The position numbers and the translations under genes are program-made. From NCBI RefSeq assembly GCF_017874595.1, contig NZ_JAGILA010000012.1, positions 1-64,000 on the forward strand: DNA of 64,000 nt. The letters run 5' to 3'. The notes beneath the pieces were generated by a model that was not told where the DNA came from, made no database searches, and worked only from the letters and a program-made list of their open reading frames with translations. Shown one piece after another: positions 35,656 to 46,688 of the stretch (its first letter is position 1; each line of letters opens with the position of its first letter). Source of the DNA: Sinorhizobium kostiense (GTDB lineage: Bacteria; Pseudomonadota; Alphaproteobacteria; Rhizobiales; Rhizobiaceae).

Positions 35656-36666
35656 TTAGTACTGGTCTTCGTAGCGCTTGGCGAGGTCTTCGATGTTCTC
35701 GGGCGGCCAGGACGGCACTTCCATGCCGAGATGCAGTCCCATGGAAGCGAGAACTTCCTTGATCTCGTTCAGCGACTTGCGACCAAAGTTCGGGGTACGG
35801 AGCATCTCTGCTTCCGTCTTCTGAATAAGGTCGCCGATATAGACGATGTTGTCGTTCTTCAGGCAGTTGGCCGAGCGGACGGAAAGTTCCAGTTCGTCGA
35901 CCTTCTTGAGAAGCGCCGGGTTGAAGGCGAGCTCGGTGACTGCCTCTTCCTCTGCTTCCTTCTGCGGTTCTTCGAAATTGACGAAGACCGAAAGCTGGTC
36001 CTGAAGAATGCGGGCGGCGAACGCAATCGCGTCCTCGCCGGTGACGGAGCCATCGGTCTCGATGGACATCGTCAGCTTGTCGTAATCGAGAACCTGACCT
36101 TCACGGGTGTTCTCGACCTTGTAGGAGACCTTCTTCACTGGCGAGTACAGGCTGTCGACCGGGATGAGGCCGATCGGCGCGTCTTCCGAACGGTTGCGGT
36201 CGGCCGGCACATAGCCCTTGCCGTTGTTGACGGTGAATTCCATGCGAATTTCCGCGCCCTCGTCGAGGGTGCAGATCACATGGTTCGGGTTGAGGATCTC
36301 GATATCGCCAACCGTCTGAATGTCACCGGCCGTTACGACGCCCGGGCCCTGCTTGCGCACGACCATGCGCTTTGCGTCGTCGCCATCCATCTTGATGGCG
36401 ATTTCCTTGATGTTGAGCACGATGTCGGTCACGTCTTCCCGCACACCCGGGATCGACGAGAACTCGTGCAGCACGCCGTCGATCTGCACCGCCGTAACCG
36501 CAGCACCGCGCAGCGACGACAGAAGCACGCGGCGAAGCGCGTTGCCAAGCGTCAGACCGAAGCCGCGCTCGAGCGGTTCCGCCACCAACGTTGCCCTGGT
36601 GCGGCCGGAGGAGGAGAACTCCACCTTGTTCGGCTTGATCAGTTCCTGCCAATTTTTCTGGATCAT
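35656..36666 (-). CDS. rpoA: DNA-directed RNA polymerase alpha subunit
   Basis: A 336-residue subunit that nucleates core assembly and contacts promoter UP elements and activators. N-terminal dimer domain (about 1-230, with [19 protein letters not shown]) and C-terminal domain (about 250-325, with [20 protein letters not shown]). The start at 36666 ([12 protein letters not shown]) follows the family; the longer frame upstream overlaps rpsK in another frame and is not coding. Confidence 0.98.
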   Translation of the reverse strand: MIQKNWQELIKPNKVEFSSSGRTRATLVAEPLERGFGLTLGNALRRVLLSSLRGAAVTAVQIDGVLHEFSSIPGVREDVTDIVLNIKEIAIKMDGDDAKRMVVRKQGPGVVTAGDIQTVGDIEILNPNHVICTLDEGAEIRMEFTVNNGKGYVPADRNRSEDAPIGLIPVDSLYSPVKKVSYKVENTREGQVLDYDKLTMSIETDGSVTGEDAIAFAARILQDQLSVFVNFEEPQKEAEEEAVTELAFNPALLKKVDELELSVRSANCLKNDNIVYIGDLIQKTEAEMLRTPNFGRKSLNEIKEVLASMGLHLGMEVPSWPPENIEDLAKRYEDQY

Positions 36667-36770
36667 GTTTTCTGCCTTCCGTTCGTTGCCACCATCCAAT
36701 CGTGACAACCGAGCCCCGAAGACCGGGAGAACGCCACGAGCGCCCTCACCGGAATGTGGAATACATATGA

Positions 36771-37160
36771 TCAGACGCGGCGCTTCTTGCGCGGACGGCA
36801 GCCATTGTGCGGGATCGGGGTCACGTCGCGGATCGACGTGATCATGAAGCCCGCAGCCTGCAGCGCGCGAAGGGCGGATTCGCGACCGGAACCCGGACCG
36901 CAAACTTCCACTTCGAGCGACTTCATGCCGTGCTCCTGCGCCTTGCGGGCGCAGTCTTCCGCAGCGATCTGAGCGGCAAACGGGGTCGACTTGCGCGAAC
37001 CCTTGAAGCCCTTCGCACCGGCGGACGACCAGGCAATCGCGTTGCCCTGGGCGTCGGTGATGGTGATCATCGTGTTGTTGAACGACGAATTGACGTGCGC
37101 GACGCCAGACGTGATGTTCTTGCGCTCGCGGCGGCGAACGCGGGTGGCTTCCTTGGCCAT
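36771..37160 (-). CDS. rpsK: 30S ribosomal protein S11
   Basis: A 129-residue protein of the small-subunit platform. It shows [20 protein letters not shown], then [12 protein letters not shown], and the basic end [26 protein letters not shown] precedes the ATG. A 226-bp gap with three hairpins separates it from rpsM. Confidence 0.98.
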   Translation of the reverse strand: MAKEATRVRRRERKNITSGVAHVNSSFNNTMITITDAQGNAIAWSSAGAKGFKGSRKSTPFAAQIAAEDCARKAQEHGMKSLEVEVCGPGSGRESALRALQAAGFMITSIRDVTPIPHNGCRPRKKRRV

Positions 37161-37253
37161 AGGATCCCTTTCTTAGATCTCTGCACCGCCGTAGTTCCAG
37201 CGGCTCCACCGGGAAAAGGATTGGTCGTCCCCTGCCCTGCATCTTCCTGTTCA

Positions 37254-37305
37254 CGAAGCCGGCAACCGGCTTCGCCATCGGTTCACCGAACCTGCCAAGG
37301 TTCGG
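37254..37305 (-). other. Two hairpins in the rpsM-rpsK spacer
   Basis: CGAAGCCGG-CAA-CCGGCTTCG (9 bp, 37254-37274) and CCGAACCT-N4-AGGTTCGG (8 bp, 37286-37305) follow each other ahead of rpsK. Together with the hairpin at 37341-37366 they could form a structured leader. Confidence 0.6.
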
Positions 37306-37335
37306 CAAGGTCAGGCAATCGCCTTTCCCAAACTG

Positions 37336-37366
37336 CAAAAGGAGGCCGGCGCGGACGCCAGCCTCC
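37336..37366 (-). terminator. Terminator-like hairpin between rpsM and rpsK
   Basis: On the minus strand GGAGGCTGGCG and CGCCGGCCTCC pair over 11 bp (one wobble) with a 4-nt loop, followed by TTTT. It lies 20 bp after the rpsM stop, so it would stop or attenuate transcription into rpsK-rpoA-rplQ. Confidence 0.7.
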
Positions 37367-37386
37367 CGCTTTCCCTTTTCGGGAAA

Positions 37387-37755
37387 TTACTTCTTCTTGC
37401 CGGCGATCGCCTTTGCCGGACCCTTGCGGGTGCGGGCGTTGGTATGCGTACGCTGACCACGCACCGGCAGACCGCGACGATGGCGCAGGCCACGGTAGCA
37501 GCCAAGGTCCATCAGGCGCTTGATATTCATCGCCGTCTCGCGGCGCAGGTCACCCTCGACCTGGTAGTCACGGTCGATCGTCTCGCGGATCTGAAGGACT
37601 TCCGCGTCCGTCAGCTGGTGTACGCGACGGTCAGCCGGAATGCCGACCTTCTCGATGATTTCCTGCGCGAATTTCGGGCCGATCCCGTGGATATAGGTCA
37701 GCGCGATGACGACGCGCTTTGCCGTCGGGATGTTGACGCCAGCGATACGTGCCAC
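37387..37755 (-). CDS. rpsM: 30S ribosomal protein S13
   Basis: A 122-residue protein of the small-subunit head. It begins (V/M)[13 protein letters not shown] and ends with the basic [11 protein letters not shown]. The start is GTG at 37755: AAGGAG sits 7-8 bp upstream, and the family N-terminus begins there. An ATG 12 codons upstream would add an unfamiliar N-terminus that overlaps the ribosome site. It is 245 bp after adk, with a possible promoter between. Confidence 0.96.
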   Translation of the reverse strand: MARIAGVNIPTAKRVVIALTYIHGIGPKFAQEIIEKVGIPADRRVHQLTDAEVLQIRETIDRDYQVEGDLRRETAMNIKRLMDLGCYRGLRHRRGLPVRGQRTHTNARTRKGPAKAIAGKKK

Positions 37756-37923
37756 GTCTATTCTCCTTGCGTTCCAGTTGCCATCCGGCAATAGGTGCTT
37801 CGTTACGCGACCTTGAAGAGCCGCTCGTTGATTGAGGTTCGAGACACGTCAAAAACGACCGTACCCGGACTTCATTGTTTTGAAGACCGCGCCGATCGCT
37901 TCTGATGTCGCGAGTTGACGCTG

Positions 37924-37952
37924 TCTTTGGAGGAATCGCCCGGAAAAGTCAA
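37924..37952 (-). promoter_or_regulatory. Possible promoter upstream of rpsM
   Basis: TTGACT and a 17-bp spacer are followed by CAAAGA. The -35 is strong, the -10 poor. If used it would give the alpha operon its own transcript with a leader of about 160 nt. Confidence 0.3.
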
Positions 37953-38000
37953 CTCCCCGGCGCTTCCATTTCGGCAAAGGCAACAGCCTGGTCTTAGACC

Positions 38001-38579
38001 CTAGGCCAGAACCCTCTCGATCTCTGCGGTGACCGCGTCCACGTCGGCCATACCATCGACCGTCTTCAATTGGCCGGTGCTCGCATAATGCTGCGAAAGC
38101 GGCGCGGTCTTTGCCCGATACTCCTCCAGGCGGCGCCGGAACGCTTCCGGGTTGTCGTCGGAGCGAACGGTCCCGCCGGCCGCGACGGTTTCCGCAACGC
38201 GATTCTCCATGCGCCGGACAAGTGCCGCTTCGTCGACCTTCAGCTCAATCACCGCATCGAGCTTCAAGCCCTTGTCGTCGAGCATCCGGTCGAGCGCTAT
38301 CGCCTGCGGGACGGTGCGCGGGTAACCGTCGAGAATGAAGCCCTTCGCGCAGTCCGGTGCATCGATGCGGTCGGAGACGATCTCGTTGACGATTTCGTCG
38401 GAGACAAGCTGGCCCGCATCCATCACGGCTTTCGCGCGCTGGCCGACTTCCGTCTGCTGGGCCACGGCGGACCGGAGCATGTCACCGGTCGACAGCTGGG
38501 GTATGCCGTACCGCTCCGTCAGAAGCTTGGCCTGCGTACCTTTGCCAGCGCCCGGCGGGCCCAAAAAAATAAGTCTCAT
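38001..38579 (-). CDS. adk: Adenylate kinase
   Basis: A 192-residue enzyme that interconverts ATP + AMP and 2 ADP. P-loop [12 protein letters not shown] at 7-18, the NMP-binding STGDMLR, and the [10 protein letters not shown] motif are present. It is the short type without an inserted zinc LID domain, as usual in alphaproteobacteria. Its ATG overlaps the secY stop codon, so it is translationally coupled. Confidence 0.98.
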   Translation of the reverse strand: MRLIFLGPPGAGKGTQAKLLTERYGIPQLSTGDMLRSAVAQQTEVGQRAKAVMDAGQLVSDEIVNEIVSDRIDAPDCAKGFILDGYPRTVPQAIALDRMLDDKGLKLDAVIELKVDEAALVRRMENRVAETVAAGGTVRSDDNPEAFRRRLEEYRAKTAPLSQHYASTGQLKTVDGMADVDAVTAEIERVLA

Positions 38580-39916
38580 CGTCCCCTCTTTCCTCCGCGC
38601 AGCTTCGACTTCTTGATCAGCCCCTCATATTGCTGGGCAATGAGGTGACCCTGAACCTGTGCTACCGTATCAAGGGTCACGCTGACAACAATCAAAAGCG
38701 ACGTACCACCAAGGTAGAACGGCACGCCGGTCTGCGCGATGAGGATTTCAGGCAGGATGCAGACGAAAACCAGATAGATCGCACCGATGACGGTGATGCG
38801 CGTCAGCACGTAGTCGATGTATTCCGCCGTGCGCTCGCCCGGGCGAATCCCGGGAATGAAGCCGCCGTGCTTCTTCAGATTGTCGGCGGTGTCCTTCGGA
38901 TTGAAGACGATCGCCGTATAGAAGAAGGCGAAGAAAGCGATCATCGCCGCATAGAACACCATGTAGAGCGGCTGCCCGTGGGCGAGCGCGCCGACGATGG
39001 TCGTCGCCCAGTCAGGCAGCGTCGCAGCATTGGTGAAGCCCGCCGCCGTCGCCGGCAGCAACAGCAGCGACGAGGCAAAGATCGCCGGAATCACGCCCGA
39101 AGTGTTGAGCTTGAGCGGCAGGTGCGACGTATCGCCCTGGAACATGCGGTTGCCAACCTGACGCTTCGGGTACTGGATCAGCAGGCGGCGCTGCGCGCGT
39201 TCGACGAAGACGATGAGCGCGATCACGGCAACCACCATCACGATGATCGCAAGAATGAGCGGCGTCGACAGCGCGCCCGTCCGGCCGAGCTCCAGCGTGC
39301 CGGCAAGGGCCGACGGCAGGGCCGCGACGATGCCGGCGAAGATGATCAGCGAGATGCCGTTGCCGATGCCGCGCGACGTGATCTGCTCGCCGAGCCACAT
39401 CAGGAACATCGTGCCGCCGAGCAGCGAGATGACGGTGGAGATACGGAAGAACCAACCCGGATCGTTGACGAGACCGCTGCCGCTTTCAAGGCCGATGGCG
39501 ATTCCGTAAGCCTGCATCGTTCCCAGCAGCACCGTTCCGTAGCGCGTGTACTGGTTGATGACCTTGCGGCCCTGCTCGCCTTCCTTCTTCAATTGCTCGA
39601 GCGCCGGGATGACCGAGGTCATCAGCTGAACGATGATCGAGGCAGAAATATAGGGCATGATCCCGAGTGCGAAGATCGCCATGCGCTCGACGGCGCCGCC
39701 CGCAAACATGTTGAACAGGCCGAGGATACCGCCTGACTGGCCTTGAAAGGCCTGCGCGAACGCTTCCGGATTGAGGCCGGGCAGCGGGATATAGGTGCCA
39801 AGACGGTAAACCAGAAGCGCACCGAGGGTGAACCAGAGCCTTTTCTTCAGATCTTCCGCCTTGGCGAAAGTCGAGAAATTCAGGTTCGAGGCCAGCTGTT
39901 CCGCTGCAGAAGCCAT
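38576..39916 (-). CDS. secY: Protein translocase subunit SecY
   Basis: A 446-residue channel subunit of the general secretion pore, with ten membrane helices. It shows [30 protein letters not shown] and the cytoplasmic loop [15 protein letters not shown] and the late [22 protein letters not shown] precedes the ATG at 39916. A terminator-like hairpin separates it from rplO. Confidence 0.98.
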   Translation of the reverse strand: MASAAEQLASNLNFSTFAKAEDLKKRLWFTLGALLVYRLGTYIPLPGLNPEAFAQAFQGQSGGILGLFNMFAGGAVERMAIFALGIMPYISASIIVQLMTSVIPALEQLKKEGEQGRKVINQYTRYGTVLLGTMQAYGIAIGLESGSGLVNDPGWFFRISTVISLLGGTMFLMWLGEQITSRGIGNGISLIIFAGIVAALPSALAGTLELGRTGALSTPLILAIIVMVVAVIALIVFVERAQRRLLIQYPKRQVGNRMFQGDTSHLPLKLNTSGVIPAIFASSLLLLPATAAGFTNAATLPDWATTIVGALAHGQPLYMVFYAAMIAFFAFFYTAIVFNPKDTADNLKKHGGFIPGIRPGERTAEYIDYVLTRITVIGAIYLVFVCILPEILIAQTGVPFYLGGTSLLIVVSVTLDTVAQVQGHLIAQQYEGLIKKSKLRGGKRGR

Positions 39917-40096
39917 GCAATTCTCCGCGTACCATATGCCGGCGGGAAGCCCGGATCCGGCAACGAGTAGTCTTCCAAGTTGAAAACCTGACGCGAGGCG
40001 ATTGTCGCTGCAATCGGATGCCTCACCGCGGTTTCCGTTATGTCGCGTCGCGGCAGGCGATTCGCCGCGCTCGGACGTGAGGCTCACATATGGGAG

Positions 40097-40129
40097 CAAA
40101 ACCGCCCGGCGTGAAGCACCCCGGGCGGC
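40097..40129 (-). terminator. Terminator-like hairpin between rplO and secY
   Basis: CCGCCCGG and CCGGGCGG pair over 8 bp (9-10 with flanks) with a 11-nt loop, followed by TTTT on the minus strand, 12 bp past the rplO stop. Confidence 0.7.
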
Positions 40130-40140
40130 TTATACGTGCA

Positions 40141-40614
40141 TTATTCCGCGGCGGCAGCCGCGAGCAGCTTCACCGAGCCGCCAGCCTTTTCGATCTTCTC
40201 GACAGCGGGCTTGGAGGCGCCGGCGACCTCGAGCGAGATCTTCGCCTTCAGCTCGCCATCAGCGAGAACGCGGACACCGTCCTTGGCGCGGCGGATGACG
40301 CCGGCCGCCTTGAGCGCAGCCGCATCGATGGTCTTCGAAGCGTCGAGCTTCTTCGCGTCGACGGCAGCCTGGATGCGGCCGAGCGAAACGACAACGAACT
40401 CGGAAGCGAAGATGTTGTTGAAGCCACGCTTCGGCAGACGACGGTAGATGGGCATCTGACCGCCTTCGAAGCCGTTGATCGAGACGCCCGAACGAGCCTT
40501 CTGGCCCTTCACGCCGCGACCGCCGGTCTTGCCGGAGCCGGAGCCGATACCGCGGCCAACACGCTTGCGGCTCTTGGTCGCGCCTTCGTTGTCCTTGATT
40601 TCATTCAGTTTCAT
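40141..40614 (-). CDS. rplO: 50S ribosomal protein L15
   Basis: A 157-residue protein assembling late into the large subunit. The Gly/Arg-rich start ([25 protein letters not shown]) and [18 protein letters not shown] are diagnostic. It lies 13 bp after rpmD. Confidence 0.98.
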   Translation of the reverse strand: MKLNEIKDNEGATKSRKRVGRGIGSGSGKTGGRGVKGQKARSGVSINGFEGGQMPIYRRLPKRGFNNIFASEFVVVSLGRIQAAVDAKKLDASKTIDAAALKAAGVIRRAKDGVRVLADGELKAKISLEVAGASKPAVEKIEKAGGSVKLLAAAAAE

Positions 40615-40627
40615 TTCTGGATCCCCC

Positions 40628-40831
40628 TCACTTCTCGTCGACGACGCGAACGAGGTGCTGGACGGCCCGGATCATGCCGCGAACAGCCGGAGTATCCTCC
40701 AGCGTGCGAACCCGGTGCATCTTGTTGAGGCCCAGACCGATGAGCGTCTGACGCTGTACGGCCGGACGGCGGATGGGGCTACCAATCTGCTCGACGGTAA
40801 CCGTCTTCTTGGCAACTTCTTTCTTGGCCAT
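40628..40831 (-). CDS. rpmD: 50S ribosomal protein L30
   Basis: A 67-residue protein of the standard short bacterial type: [20 protein letters not shown] then [20 protein letters not shown]. It lies 12 bp after rpsE. Confidence 0.97.
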   Translation of the reverse strand: MAKKEVAKKTVTVEQIGSPIRRPAVQRQTLIGLGLNKMHRVRTLEDTPAVRGMIRAVQHLVRVVDEK

Positions 40832-40843
40832 CTCTCAGCTCCC

Positions 40844-41413
40844 TTATTCTTCGGAAGCAGCGCCGGCGGCAACGCGACGGGCCTGGAGCGTGGCGTATTT
40901 CATGCCGCGCTGTGCCGCGATGTCCTTCGGGTGCATCTGGTTCTTGAGCGCGTCGAAGGTCGCGCGAACCATGTTGTAGGGGTTCGACGAACCGGTCGAC
41001 TTGGCGACGACGTCATGAACGCCGAGCGTTTCGAAGACGGCGCGCATCGGTCCGCCCGCGATGATACCGGTACCGGGCTTGGCCGAACGCAGCAGCACCT
41101 TACCGGCGCCGTGGCGGCCGTTGACGTCGTGATGCAGCGTGCGACCGCCGCGCAGCGGAACGAAGATCAGGTCGCGCTTTGCGGCTTCCGTCGCCTTGCG
41201 GATGGCTTCCGGCACTTCGCGTGCCTTGCCATGACCGAAGCCGACGCGGCCCTTCTGGTCGCCGACGACGACGAGAGCGGCGAAACCGAAACGGCGACCG
41301 CCCTTCACCACTTTAGCGACGCGGTTGATAGCGACGAGCTTGTCGACAAATTCGCTGTCGCGCTCTTCGCGGCTCTGGCGATCTTCGCGAGAGCCTCTTT
41401 TTTCTTGTGCCAT
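40844..41413 (-). CDS. rpsE: 30S ribosomal protein S5
   Basis: A 189-residue protein at the mRNA entry site that helps decoding accuracy. [24 protein letters not shown] and [18 protein letters not shown] are visible. A charged N-terminal extension ([19 protein letters not shown]) is longer than in E. coli, as in other rhizobia. The 133-bp gap from rplR holds a perfect hairpin. Confidence 0.98.
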   Translation of the reverse strand: MAQEKRGSREDRQSREERDSEFVDKLVAINRVAKVVKGGRRFGFAALVVVGDQKGRVGFGHGKAREVPEAIRKATEAAKRDLIFVPLRGGRTLHHDVNGRHGAGKVLLRSAKPGTGIIAGGPMRAVFETLGVHDVVAKSTGSSNPYNMVRATFDALKNQMHPKDIAAQRGMKYATLQARRVAAGAASEE

Positions 41414-41514
41414 TGTCCTCTTCCTTTTTCTTTTCCGGGTGCAATCGGCAGATTGAAGAAAGGCCGCTTCACTTCCTCAGAAATCGAAGCGACCGTGAGA
41501 TGCGAAGCCGAGTG

Positions 41515-41540
41515 TCGCCCGGGCATTGCTGCCCGGGCGA
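41515..41540 (-). other. Hairpin between rplR and rpsE
   Basis: TCGCCCGGGCA-N4-TGCCCGGGCGA is a perfect 11-bp stem, 6 bp past the rplR stop. With no T-run it may be an RNA-stability or pausing structure. Confidence 0.6.
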
Positions 41541-41546
41541 TGAACC

Positions 41547-41909
41547 TTAGAAGTTCAGGCCGCCTTCGCGGGCTGCCTCGGCCAGCGCCTTTATGCGGCC
41601 GTGGTAGATGAAGGCGCCGCGATCAAAGACGACGTCCTTGATGCCGGCCTTGGAGGCGCGCTCGGCAATAAGCTTGCCGACGGCCGCAGCGGCAGCCGTG
41701 TCCGCGCCGGTCTTCAGCGAGGACTTCAGATCCGCTTCGAGGGTCGAAGCGGCGGCAAGGGTCTTGCCGGCAACATCGTCGATGATCTGAACGTAGATGT
41801 TCTTCGACGAGCGATGAACCGACAGCCGCGGCCGGCCATTGGCGACCGCCTTGATTTGACGGCGCACGCGGCTGGCGCGACGCACAAGAGTATCTTTCCT
41901 GCTAGCCAT
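41547..41909 (-). CDS. rplR: 50S ribosomal protein L18
   Basis: A 120-residue 5S rRNA-binding protein. [20 protein letters not shown] and [42 protein letters not shown] are diagnostic. It lies 12 bp after rplF. Confidence 0.98.
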   Translation of the reverse strand: MASRKDTLVRRASRVRRQIKAVANGRPRLSVHRSSKNIYVQIIDDVAGKTLAAASTLEADLKSSLKTGADTAAAAAVGKLIAERASKAGIKDVVFDRGAFIYHGRIKALAEAAREGGLNF

Positions 41910-41921
41910 AACGCGTGATCC

Positions 41922-42455
41922 TTACTTCTTCTTGCCTTCTTTGCGGACGATCCGCTCTTCGGCATACTTGACGCCCTTGCCCTTGTAGGGCTCGGGGCCG
42001 CGGTATTCGCGGATTTCCGCGGCTACCTGGCCGACCTGCTGCTTGCTGATTCCGGAGACGACGATTTCCGTCGGCTTCGGCACAGCGATCGTGATGCCTT
42101 CCGGCGTCTGGTAGATCACGTCGTGGCTAAAGCCGAGCGCCAGCTGCAGGTTCTTGCCCTGCATGGACGCGCGGTAACCGACGCCGTTGATTTCGAGCTT
42201 GCGTTCGTAGCCGTCCTTGACGCCCTTGAAGATGTTCTCGATCATCGTGCGGGACATGCCCCACTTCGAGCGAGCATCCTTGCTCTCATTGAGAGGCTGA
42301 ACGACGACCGCGTTCTCTTCGAGCTTTACCGAAACTTCATCGTTCGCAATGAAGAACAGTTCGCCCTTAGGACCCTTCGCCGTTACCTTCTGGCCATCAA
42401 CGCTTGCCGTGACGCCTGCCGGAACCTGAACGGGTTTCTTACCGATACGAGACAT
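41922..42455 (-). CDS. rplF: 50S ribosomal protein L6
   Basis: A 177-residue protein near the factor-binding site. It starts [20 protein letters not shown] and ends with the [25 protein letters not shown] motif. The start at 42455 is chosen from the family; a longer frame overlaps the gap after rpsH. Confidence 0.98.
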   Translation of the reverse strand: MSRIGKKPVQVPAGVTASVDGQKVTAKGPKGELFFIANDEVSVKLEENAVVVQPLNESKDARSKWGMSRTMIENIFKGVKDGYERKLEINGVGYRASMQGKNLQLALGFSHDVIYQTPEGITIAVPKPTEIVVSGISKQQVGQVAAEIREYRGPEPYKGKGVKYAEERIVRKEGKKK

Positions 42456-42495
42456 TGTTGTACCTGTCTGTTCGCTATGGAGATCCTGCCCGGCC

Positions 42496-42894
42496 TTAGA
42501 AGACCGAGCAAAGAACCTCGCCACCAACATTCTGTTCGCGTGCCTGGTGATCGGCCATCACGCCCTTCGGGGTCGAAAGGATGGTGATGCCGAGGCCGTT
42601 CGCGACCTGCGGAATGGACTTAACCGAGACATAGACCCGGCGGCCCGGCTTGGAGACGCGCGCGATCTCACGGATCACGGAAGCGCCTTCGTAGTATTTC
42701 AGTTCGATATTCAGCTCGGACTTGCCGTTGCCGAATTCGACTTCCGAATATCCGCGGATGTAACCTTCGGACTGAAGGACATCCAGGACGCGCGCACGGA
42801 GCTTGGAAGCCGGCGTCGAAACGCTCGACTTGCGGCGCGCAGCACCGTTGCGGATACGGGTGAGCATATCGCCCAAAGGATCAGTCATTGCCAT
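42496..42894 (-). CDS. rpsH: 30S ribosomal protein S8
   Basis: A 132-residue 16S rRNA-binding protein: [20 protein letters not shown] at the start and [20 protein letters not shown] near the end. In E. coli S8 represses the spc operon; I see no obvious copy of that operator before rplE here. Confidence 0.98.
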   Translation of the reverse strand: MAMTDPLGDMLTRIRNGAARRKSSVSTPASKLRARVLDVLQSEGYIRGYSEVEFGNGKSELNIELKYYEGASVIREIARVSKPGRRVYVSVKSIPQVANGLGITILSTPKGVMADHQAREQNVGGEVLCSVF

Positions 42895-42906
42895 GTGCCC
42901 GTCTCC

Positions 42907-43212
42907 TTACCAGCTCGACTTGACCACGCCCGGCACCTTGCCGAGATTGCCCAGTTCGCGAAGCGCGATACGCGACATGCGAAGCTTGCGATAGTAGGCG
43001 CGCGGACGGCCGGTGACTTCGCAACGGTTGCGGATGCGGGTCTTCGACCCATCGCGCGGCAGCTCTGCCAGCTTGAGGGTCGCCTTGAATCGCTCTTCGA
43101 TCGGCAACGACTGGTTCATGATGATTGCCTTGAGAGCCGCGCGCTTGGAGGCGTGGCTGGCAACCAGTTTGCGGCGGCGCTTGTTCTTTTCAACTGCGCT
43201 CGTTTTCGCCAT
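42907..43212 (-). CDS. rpsN: 30S ribosomal protein S14
   Basis: A 101-residue protein of the long, zinc-free type: [20 protein letters not shown] then [20 protein letters not shown]. There is no CxxC pair, so it does not bind zinc. Confidence 0.98.
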   Translation of the reverse strand: MAKTSAVEKNKRRRKLVASHASKRAALKAIIMNQSLPIEERFKATLKLAELPRDGSKTRIRNRCEVTGRPRAYYRKLRMSRIALRELGNLGKVPGVVKSSW

Positions 43213-43246
43213 AACAGTTATCCTTCTTTACGCTTGTCGTTACGGA

Positions 43247-43804
43247 TTACTGACGGAACGGGAAGTTGAACTCTGCGAGCAGAGCGCGTGCTTCGTCGTC
43301 GTTAGTAGCCGTCGTGCAAACGATGATGTCCATGCCCCACATCTGATCAACCTTGTCGTAGTTGATCTCAGGGAACACAATGTGCTCCTTGACGCCCATG
43401 GCGAAGTTGCCACGGCCATCGAAGGACTTCGGATTGAGGCCACGGAAGTCGCGAACGCGCGGCAGGGCGATGTTCACGAGACGATCGAGGAATTCATACA
43501 TCCGAACGCCGCGCAGGGTAACCTTGGCACCAATCGGCATGCCTTCGCGAAGCTTGAAGCCAGCGATGGAGTTGCGTGCGCGGGTGATTACCGGCTTCTG
43601 GCCGGCAATCGCAGCGAGGTCGGCGGCAGCAACGGACGGCTTCTTGGAATCGCCGGTCGCTTCGCCAACACCCATGTTGATGACGATCTTTTCGAGGCGC
43701 GGGATCTGCATTTCGTTGGCGTAGGAGAACTTCTCCTGCATCGCCTGGCGGATGCGCTCGACATATTCTTTCTTGAGCCGCGGCTCATAAGCGGTCTTAG
43801 CCAT
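43247..43804 (-). CDS. rplE: 50S ribosomal protein L5
   Basis: A 185-residue 5S rRNA-binding protein: [20 protein letters not shown], then [20 protein letters not shown] and the end [20 protein letters not shown]. The start codon overlaps the rplX end by 8 bp. Confidence 0.98.
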   Translation of the reverse strand: MAKTAYEPRLKKEYVERIRQAMQEKFSYANEMQIPRLEKIVINMGVGEATGDSKKPSVAAADLAAIAGQKPVITRARNSIAGFKLREGMPIGAKVTLRGVRMYEFLDRLVNIALPRVRDFRGLNPKSFDGRGNFAMGVKEHIVFPEINYDKVDQMWGMDIIVCTTATNDDEARALLAEFNFPFRQ

Positions 43805-44108
43805 CGATCACTTCTCCCGAACGCTTGGCCACGCGGACCTTCTTGTCACCCTCGACCTTGAAACCGACGCGGGTCGGCTTGCCGTCCTTGGGATCGGCGA
43901 TCGCGATGTTCGAAAGGTGGATCGAGGCTTCCTTGGTAATGATGCCGGCTTCCTGGTTCTGGGTCTGGCGCTGGTGACGCTTCACCATGTTGACGCCACG
44001 GACGACAGCCCGGTCTTCCTTTGGCATGACCTGAACGACTTCGCCGGTGCGGCCCTTGTCCTTGCCGGTGAGCACGACGACCTTGTCGCCTTTGCGAATC
44101 TTCTGCAT
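43797..44108 (-). CDS. rplX: 50S ribosomal protein L24
   Basis: A 103-residue KOW-domain protein that starts large-subunit assembly: [20 protein letters not shown] and [20 protein letters not shown]. It overlaps rplE by 8 bp. Confidence 0.98.
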   Translation of the reverse strand: MQKIRKGDKVVVLTGKDKGRTGEVVQVMPKEDRAVVRGVNMVKRHQRQTQNQEAGIITKEASIHLSNIAIADPKDGKPTRVGFKVEGDKKVRVAKRSGEVIDG

Positions 44109-44122
44109 CTCTGTTCGCTCCC

Positions 44123-44491
44123 TTAGAGTACTTCCGGAGCCAGCGAGATGATCTTCATATGGTTCTTGGCGCGCAATTCGCGCGGAACCGGTCCGAAGAT
44201 ACGGGTGCCGATCGGCTCTTTCTTGTTGTCGATGAGAACGGCTGCGTTGGTGTCGAAACGGATGACGCTGCCATCCGGACGGCGGATGTCCTTCGCGGTG
44301 CGAACGACAACAGCCTTCATGACATCACCCTTCTTCACGCGGCCGCGCGGAATGGCTTCCTTGATCGAAACGACAATGATGTCGCCGACCGACGCATACT
44401 TGCGCTTGGAGCCGCCCAGCACCTTGATGCACATGACACGACGTGCGCCGGAATTATCCGCCACGTCGAGGTTTGTTTGCATCTGAATCAT
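44123..44491 (-). CDS. rplN: 50S ribosomal protein L14
   Basis: A 122-residue protein at the subunit interface: [20 protein letters not shown] and [20 protein letters not shown] and [12 protein letters not shown] 178-bp gap with a terminator-like hairpin separates it from rpsQ. Confidence 0.98.
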   Translation of the reverse strand: MIQMQTNLDVADNSGARRVMCIKVLGGSKRKYASVGDIIVVSIKEAIPRGRVKKGDVMKAVVVRTAKDIRRPDGSVIRFDTNAAVLIDNKKEPIGTRIFGPVPRELRAKNHMKIISLAPEVL

Positions 44492-44568
44492 GTCAGGTCG
44501 CCTTCTTGTTTTTACCAGGCCGGTTGGGCCGAAACCCCCTTGCCCGGCTTATTTTGCTCATCTCAAAG

Positions 44569-44595
44569 CAAAAGAACGCTCGGACTCGAGCGTTC
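44569..44595 (-). terminator. Terminator-like hairpin between rpsQ and rplN
   Basis: GAACGCTCG-AGTC-CGAGCGTTC is a perfect 9-bp stem followed by TTTTGCTTT on the minus strand, about 75 bp past the rpsQ stop. Confidence 0.75.
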
Positions 44596-44669
44596 CTCGG
44601 CTTTAATTGCGTGCTTCATACAGATATTTGCCCGAGACGCAAGGGTCAGAAAGGCAAATCCTGCAGAAA

Positions 44670-44906
44670 TCAAGCCTGGGCGGATACCACCGTCCAGCGC
44701 TTGTCCTTGGAAATCGGCGCGCATTCCTGGATGGAAACGACGTCACCGACCTTGTACTGATTGTTCTCGTCGTGAGCCTTGTACTTCTTGGAACGACGTA
44801 CGGTCTTCTGGAGGATCGGGTGCGCAAAGCGGCGCTCGACTCTGACGACCACGGTCTTGTCGTTCTTGTCGCTGACGACGGTGCCCTGCAGAATGCGTTT
44901 CGGCAT
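44670..44906 (-). CDS. rpsQ: 30S ribosomal protein S17
   Basis: A 78-residue OB-fold protein: [20 protein letters not shown] and [19 protein letters not shown]. It lies 12 bp after rpmC. Confidence 0.98.
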   Translation of the reverse strand: MPKRILQGTVVSDKNDKTVVVRVERRFAHPILQKTVRRSKKYKAHDENNQYKVGDVVSIQECAPISKDKRWTVVSAQA

Positions 44907-44918
44907 TATTTCTGGTCC

Positions 44919-45119
44919 TTAGGCCTTGGCTTCTGCCGCCTTCTGGCGGGCGATGGTTTTGATGCGTGCGATATCCTTGCGGACTTCGTTGATACGCGAA
45001 GACTTCTCGAGCTGGCCCGTCGCCTTCTGGAAGCGCAGGTTGAACTGCTCCTTCTTCAGCTTGGCAAGCTCTTCCTTGAGCTGGTCGGCGCTCAGAGCGC
45101 GAACATCTGCGGCTTTCAT
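44919..45119 (-). CDS. rpmC: 50S ribosomal protein L29
   Basis: A 66-residue helical protein at the tunnel exit: [20 protein letters not shown] and [20 protein letters not shown]. The ATG at 45119 is set by AGGAG 8 bp upstream; a GTG three codons earlier would sit inside that site. Confidence 0.97.
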   Translation of the reverse strand: MKAADVRALSADQLKEELAKLKKEQFNLRFQKATGQLEKSSRINEVRKDIARIKTIARQKAAEAKA

Positions 45120-45131
45120 GAGCTTCACTCC

Positions 45132-45545
45132 TTACTCTGCGATACGCTGCACGAAGCGCGTCTTGACAGAGAGCTTGGCAGCGCCAAGACGAAGTGCCTC
45201 ACGGGCGATCTCTTCGCTGACACCATCGATCTCGAACATCATACGGCCGGGCTTGACCTTGCATGCCCAGTATTCGACCGAACCCTTACCTTTACCCATG
45301 CGGACTTCCGTCGGCTTGGCGGTGACCGGGACATCCGGGAACACGCGGATCCAGACGCGACCGGCGCGCTTCATGTAGCGGGTGATCGCGCGGCGAGCCG
45401 CCTCGATCTCGCGCGCGTTGACGCGGTTCGGCTCCTGAGACTTCAGACCGAACTCGCCGAAGGCAAGCGTGGAACCGCCCTTGGCAACGCCCTTGATGCG
45501 CCCCTTGAACTGCTTGCGATACTTCGTACGCTTTGGCTGCAACAT
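45132..45545 (-). CDS. rplP: 50S ribosomal protein L16
   Basis: A 137-residue protein near the peptidyl-transferase centre: [20 protein letters not shown], then [20 protein letters not shown] and [20 protein letters not shown]. Confidence 0.98.
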   Translation of the reverse strand: MLQPKRTKYRKQFKGRIKGVAKGGSTLAFGEFGLKSQEPNRVNAREIEAARRAITRYMKRAGRVWIRVFPDVPVTAKPTEVRMGKGKGSVEYWACKVKPGRMMFEIDGVSEEIAREALRLGAAKLSVKTRFVQRIAE

Positions 45546-45583
45546 TTTTTTACTTCTCCGATATTGGCTGCCACTCGCGAATG

Positions 45584-46297
45584 TTACGCGTTTTCACGAC
45601 GGCGGTCTCTGCTGCCAGAGCCCTGGGAGTCACTCTCGGTCGCGCGGCGCTCGGAAGCCATCGGATCATGCTCAAGGATTTCGCCCTTGAAGATCCAGAC
45701 CTTGACGCCGCAGATGCCGAATGCGGTTTCAGCTTCAGCCGTGCCGTAGTCGATATCGGCGCGCAGCGTGTGCAGCGGAACGCGGCCTTCACGGTACCAT
45801 TCGGTCCGGGCGATTTCGGCACCGCCGAGGCGGCCGGCGCAGGTGATCTTGATGCCTTCGGCGCCAAGACGCATCGCGGACTGAACGGCGCGCTTCATCG
45901 CGCGGCGGAAGGCCACGCGGCGCTCGAGCTGCTGAGCGATCGACTGGGCAACGAGCGTTGCGTCGACCTCCGGCTTGCGCACTTCGACGATGTTGAGGTG
46001 CGTTTCCGAGTTGGTCATTTCCGAGAGCTTCTTGCGCAGCTTCTCGATGTCGGCGCCCTTCTTGCCGATGATCAGACCCGGACGGGCCGAGTGGATCGTC
46101 ACGCGGCACTTCTTGTGCGGGCGCTCGATCACGACCTTGGCGATGCCGGCAGACTTCAGCTCTTCCATCAGGTAGGCGCGGATCTTCAGGTCTTCATGCA
46201 GAAGCTGACCGTATTCCGCGTTATCCGCGAACCAACGGCTGTCCCAAGTCCGGTTGATGCCGAGACGGAAACCGATCGGATTGATTTTCTGGCCCAT
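45584..46297 (-). CDS. rpsC: 30S ribosomal protein S3
   Basis: A 237-residue protein at the mRNA entry with a KH domain ([20 protein letters not shown]). It starts [20 protein letters not shown]. The C-terminal 25 residues are a charged, Ser/Arg-rich tail. Its ATG shares one base with the rplV stop. Confidence 0.98.
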   Translation of the reverse strand: MGQKINPIGFRLGINRTWDSRWFADNAEYGQLLHEDLKIRAYLMEELKSAGIAKVVIERPHKKCRVTIHSARPGLIIGKKGADIEKLRKKLSEMTNSETHLNIVEVRKPEVDATLVAQSIAQQLERRVAFRRAMKRAVQSAMRLGAEGIKITCAGRLGGAEIARTEWYREGRVPLHTLRADIDYGTAEAETAFGICGVKVWIFKGEILEHDPMASERRATESDSQGSGSRDRRRENA

Positions 46298-46686
46298 TAT
46301 GCGGCCTCCCCTTTGGCTTCCACTTCACGAACAACGATCGTCAAGTGCGAGAACGGCTTTTCGATGCGCGATGCGCGGCCGCGGCCACGGGCGTGGAAGC
46401 GCTTCATCACGATCGACTTGCCAACAAAAGCTTCCGCGACGATGAGGGAATCAACGTCGAGGTCGTGGTTGTTCTCGGCGTTCGCGATCGCGGATTCAAG
46501 CGTCTTCTTGACCGTACCTGCGATGCGCTTGCGGGAGAACTCAAGTTCGGCCAGAGCGCGGTCGACCTTCTTGCCGCGGATCATCGCGGCAACGAGGTTG
46601 AGCTTCTGGGGGCTGACGCGGATCGTGCGCGCAATGGCCTGCGCCTCATTATCCTTCAGCCGGCGTTCGGCTTTTGCCTTGCCCAT
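46297..46686 (-). CDS. rplV: 50S ribosomal protein L22
   Basis: A 129-residue tunnel protein: [20 protein letters not shown] and the hairpin block [30 protein letters not shown]. It overlaps rpsC by one base. Confidence 0.98.
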   Translation of the reverse strand: MGKAKAERRLKDNEAQAIARTIRVSPQKLNLVAAMIRGKKVDRALAELEFSRKRIAGTVKKTLESAIANAENNHDLDVDSLIVAEAFVGKSIVMKRFHARGRGRASRIEKPFSHLTIVVREVEAKGEAA

Positions 46687-46688
46687 TG

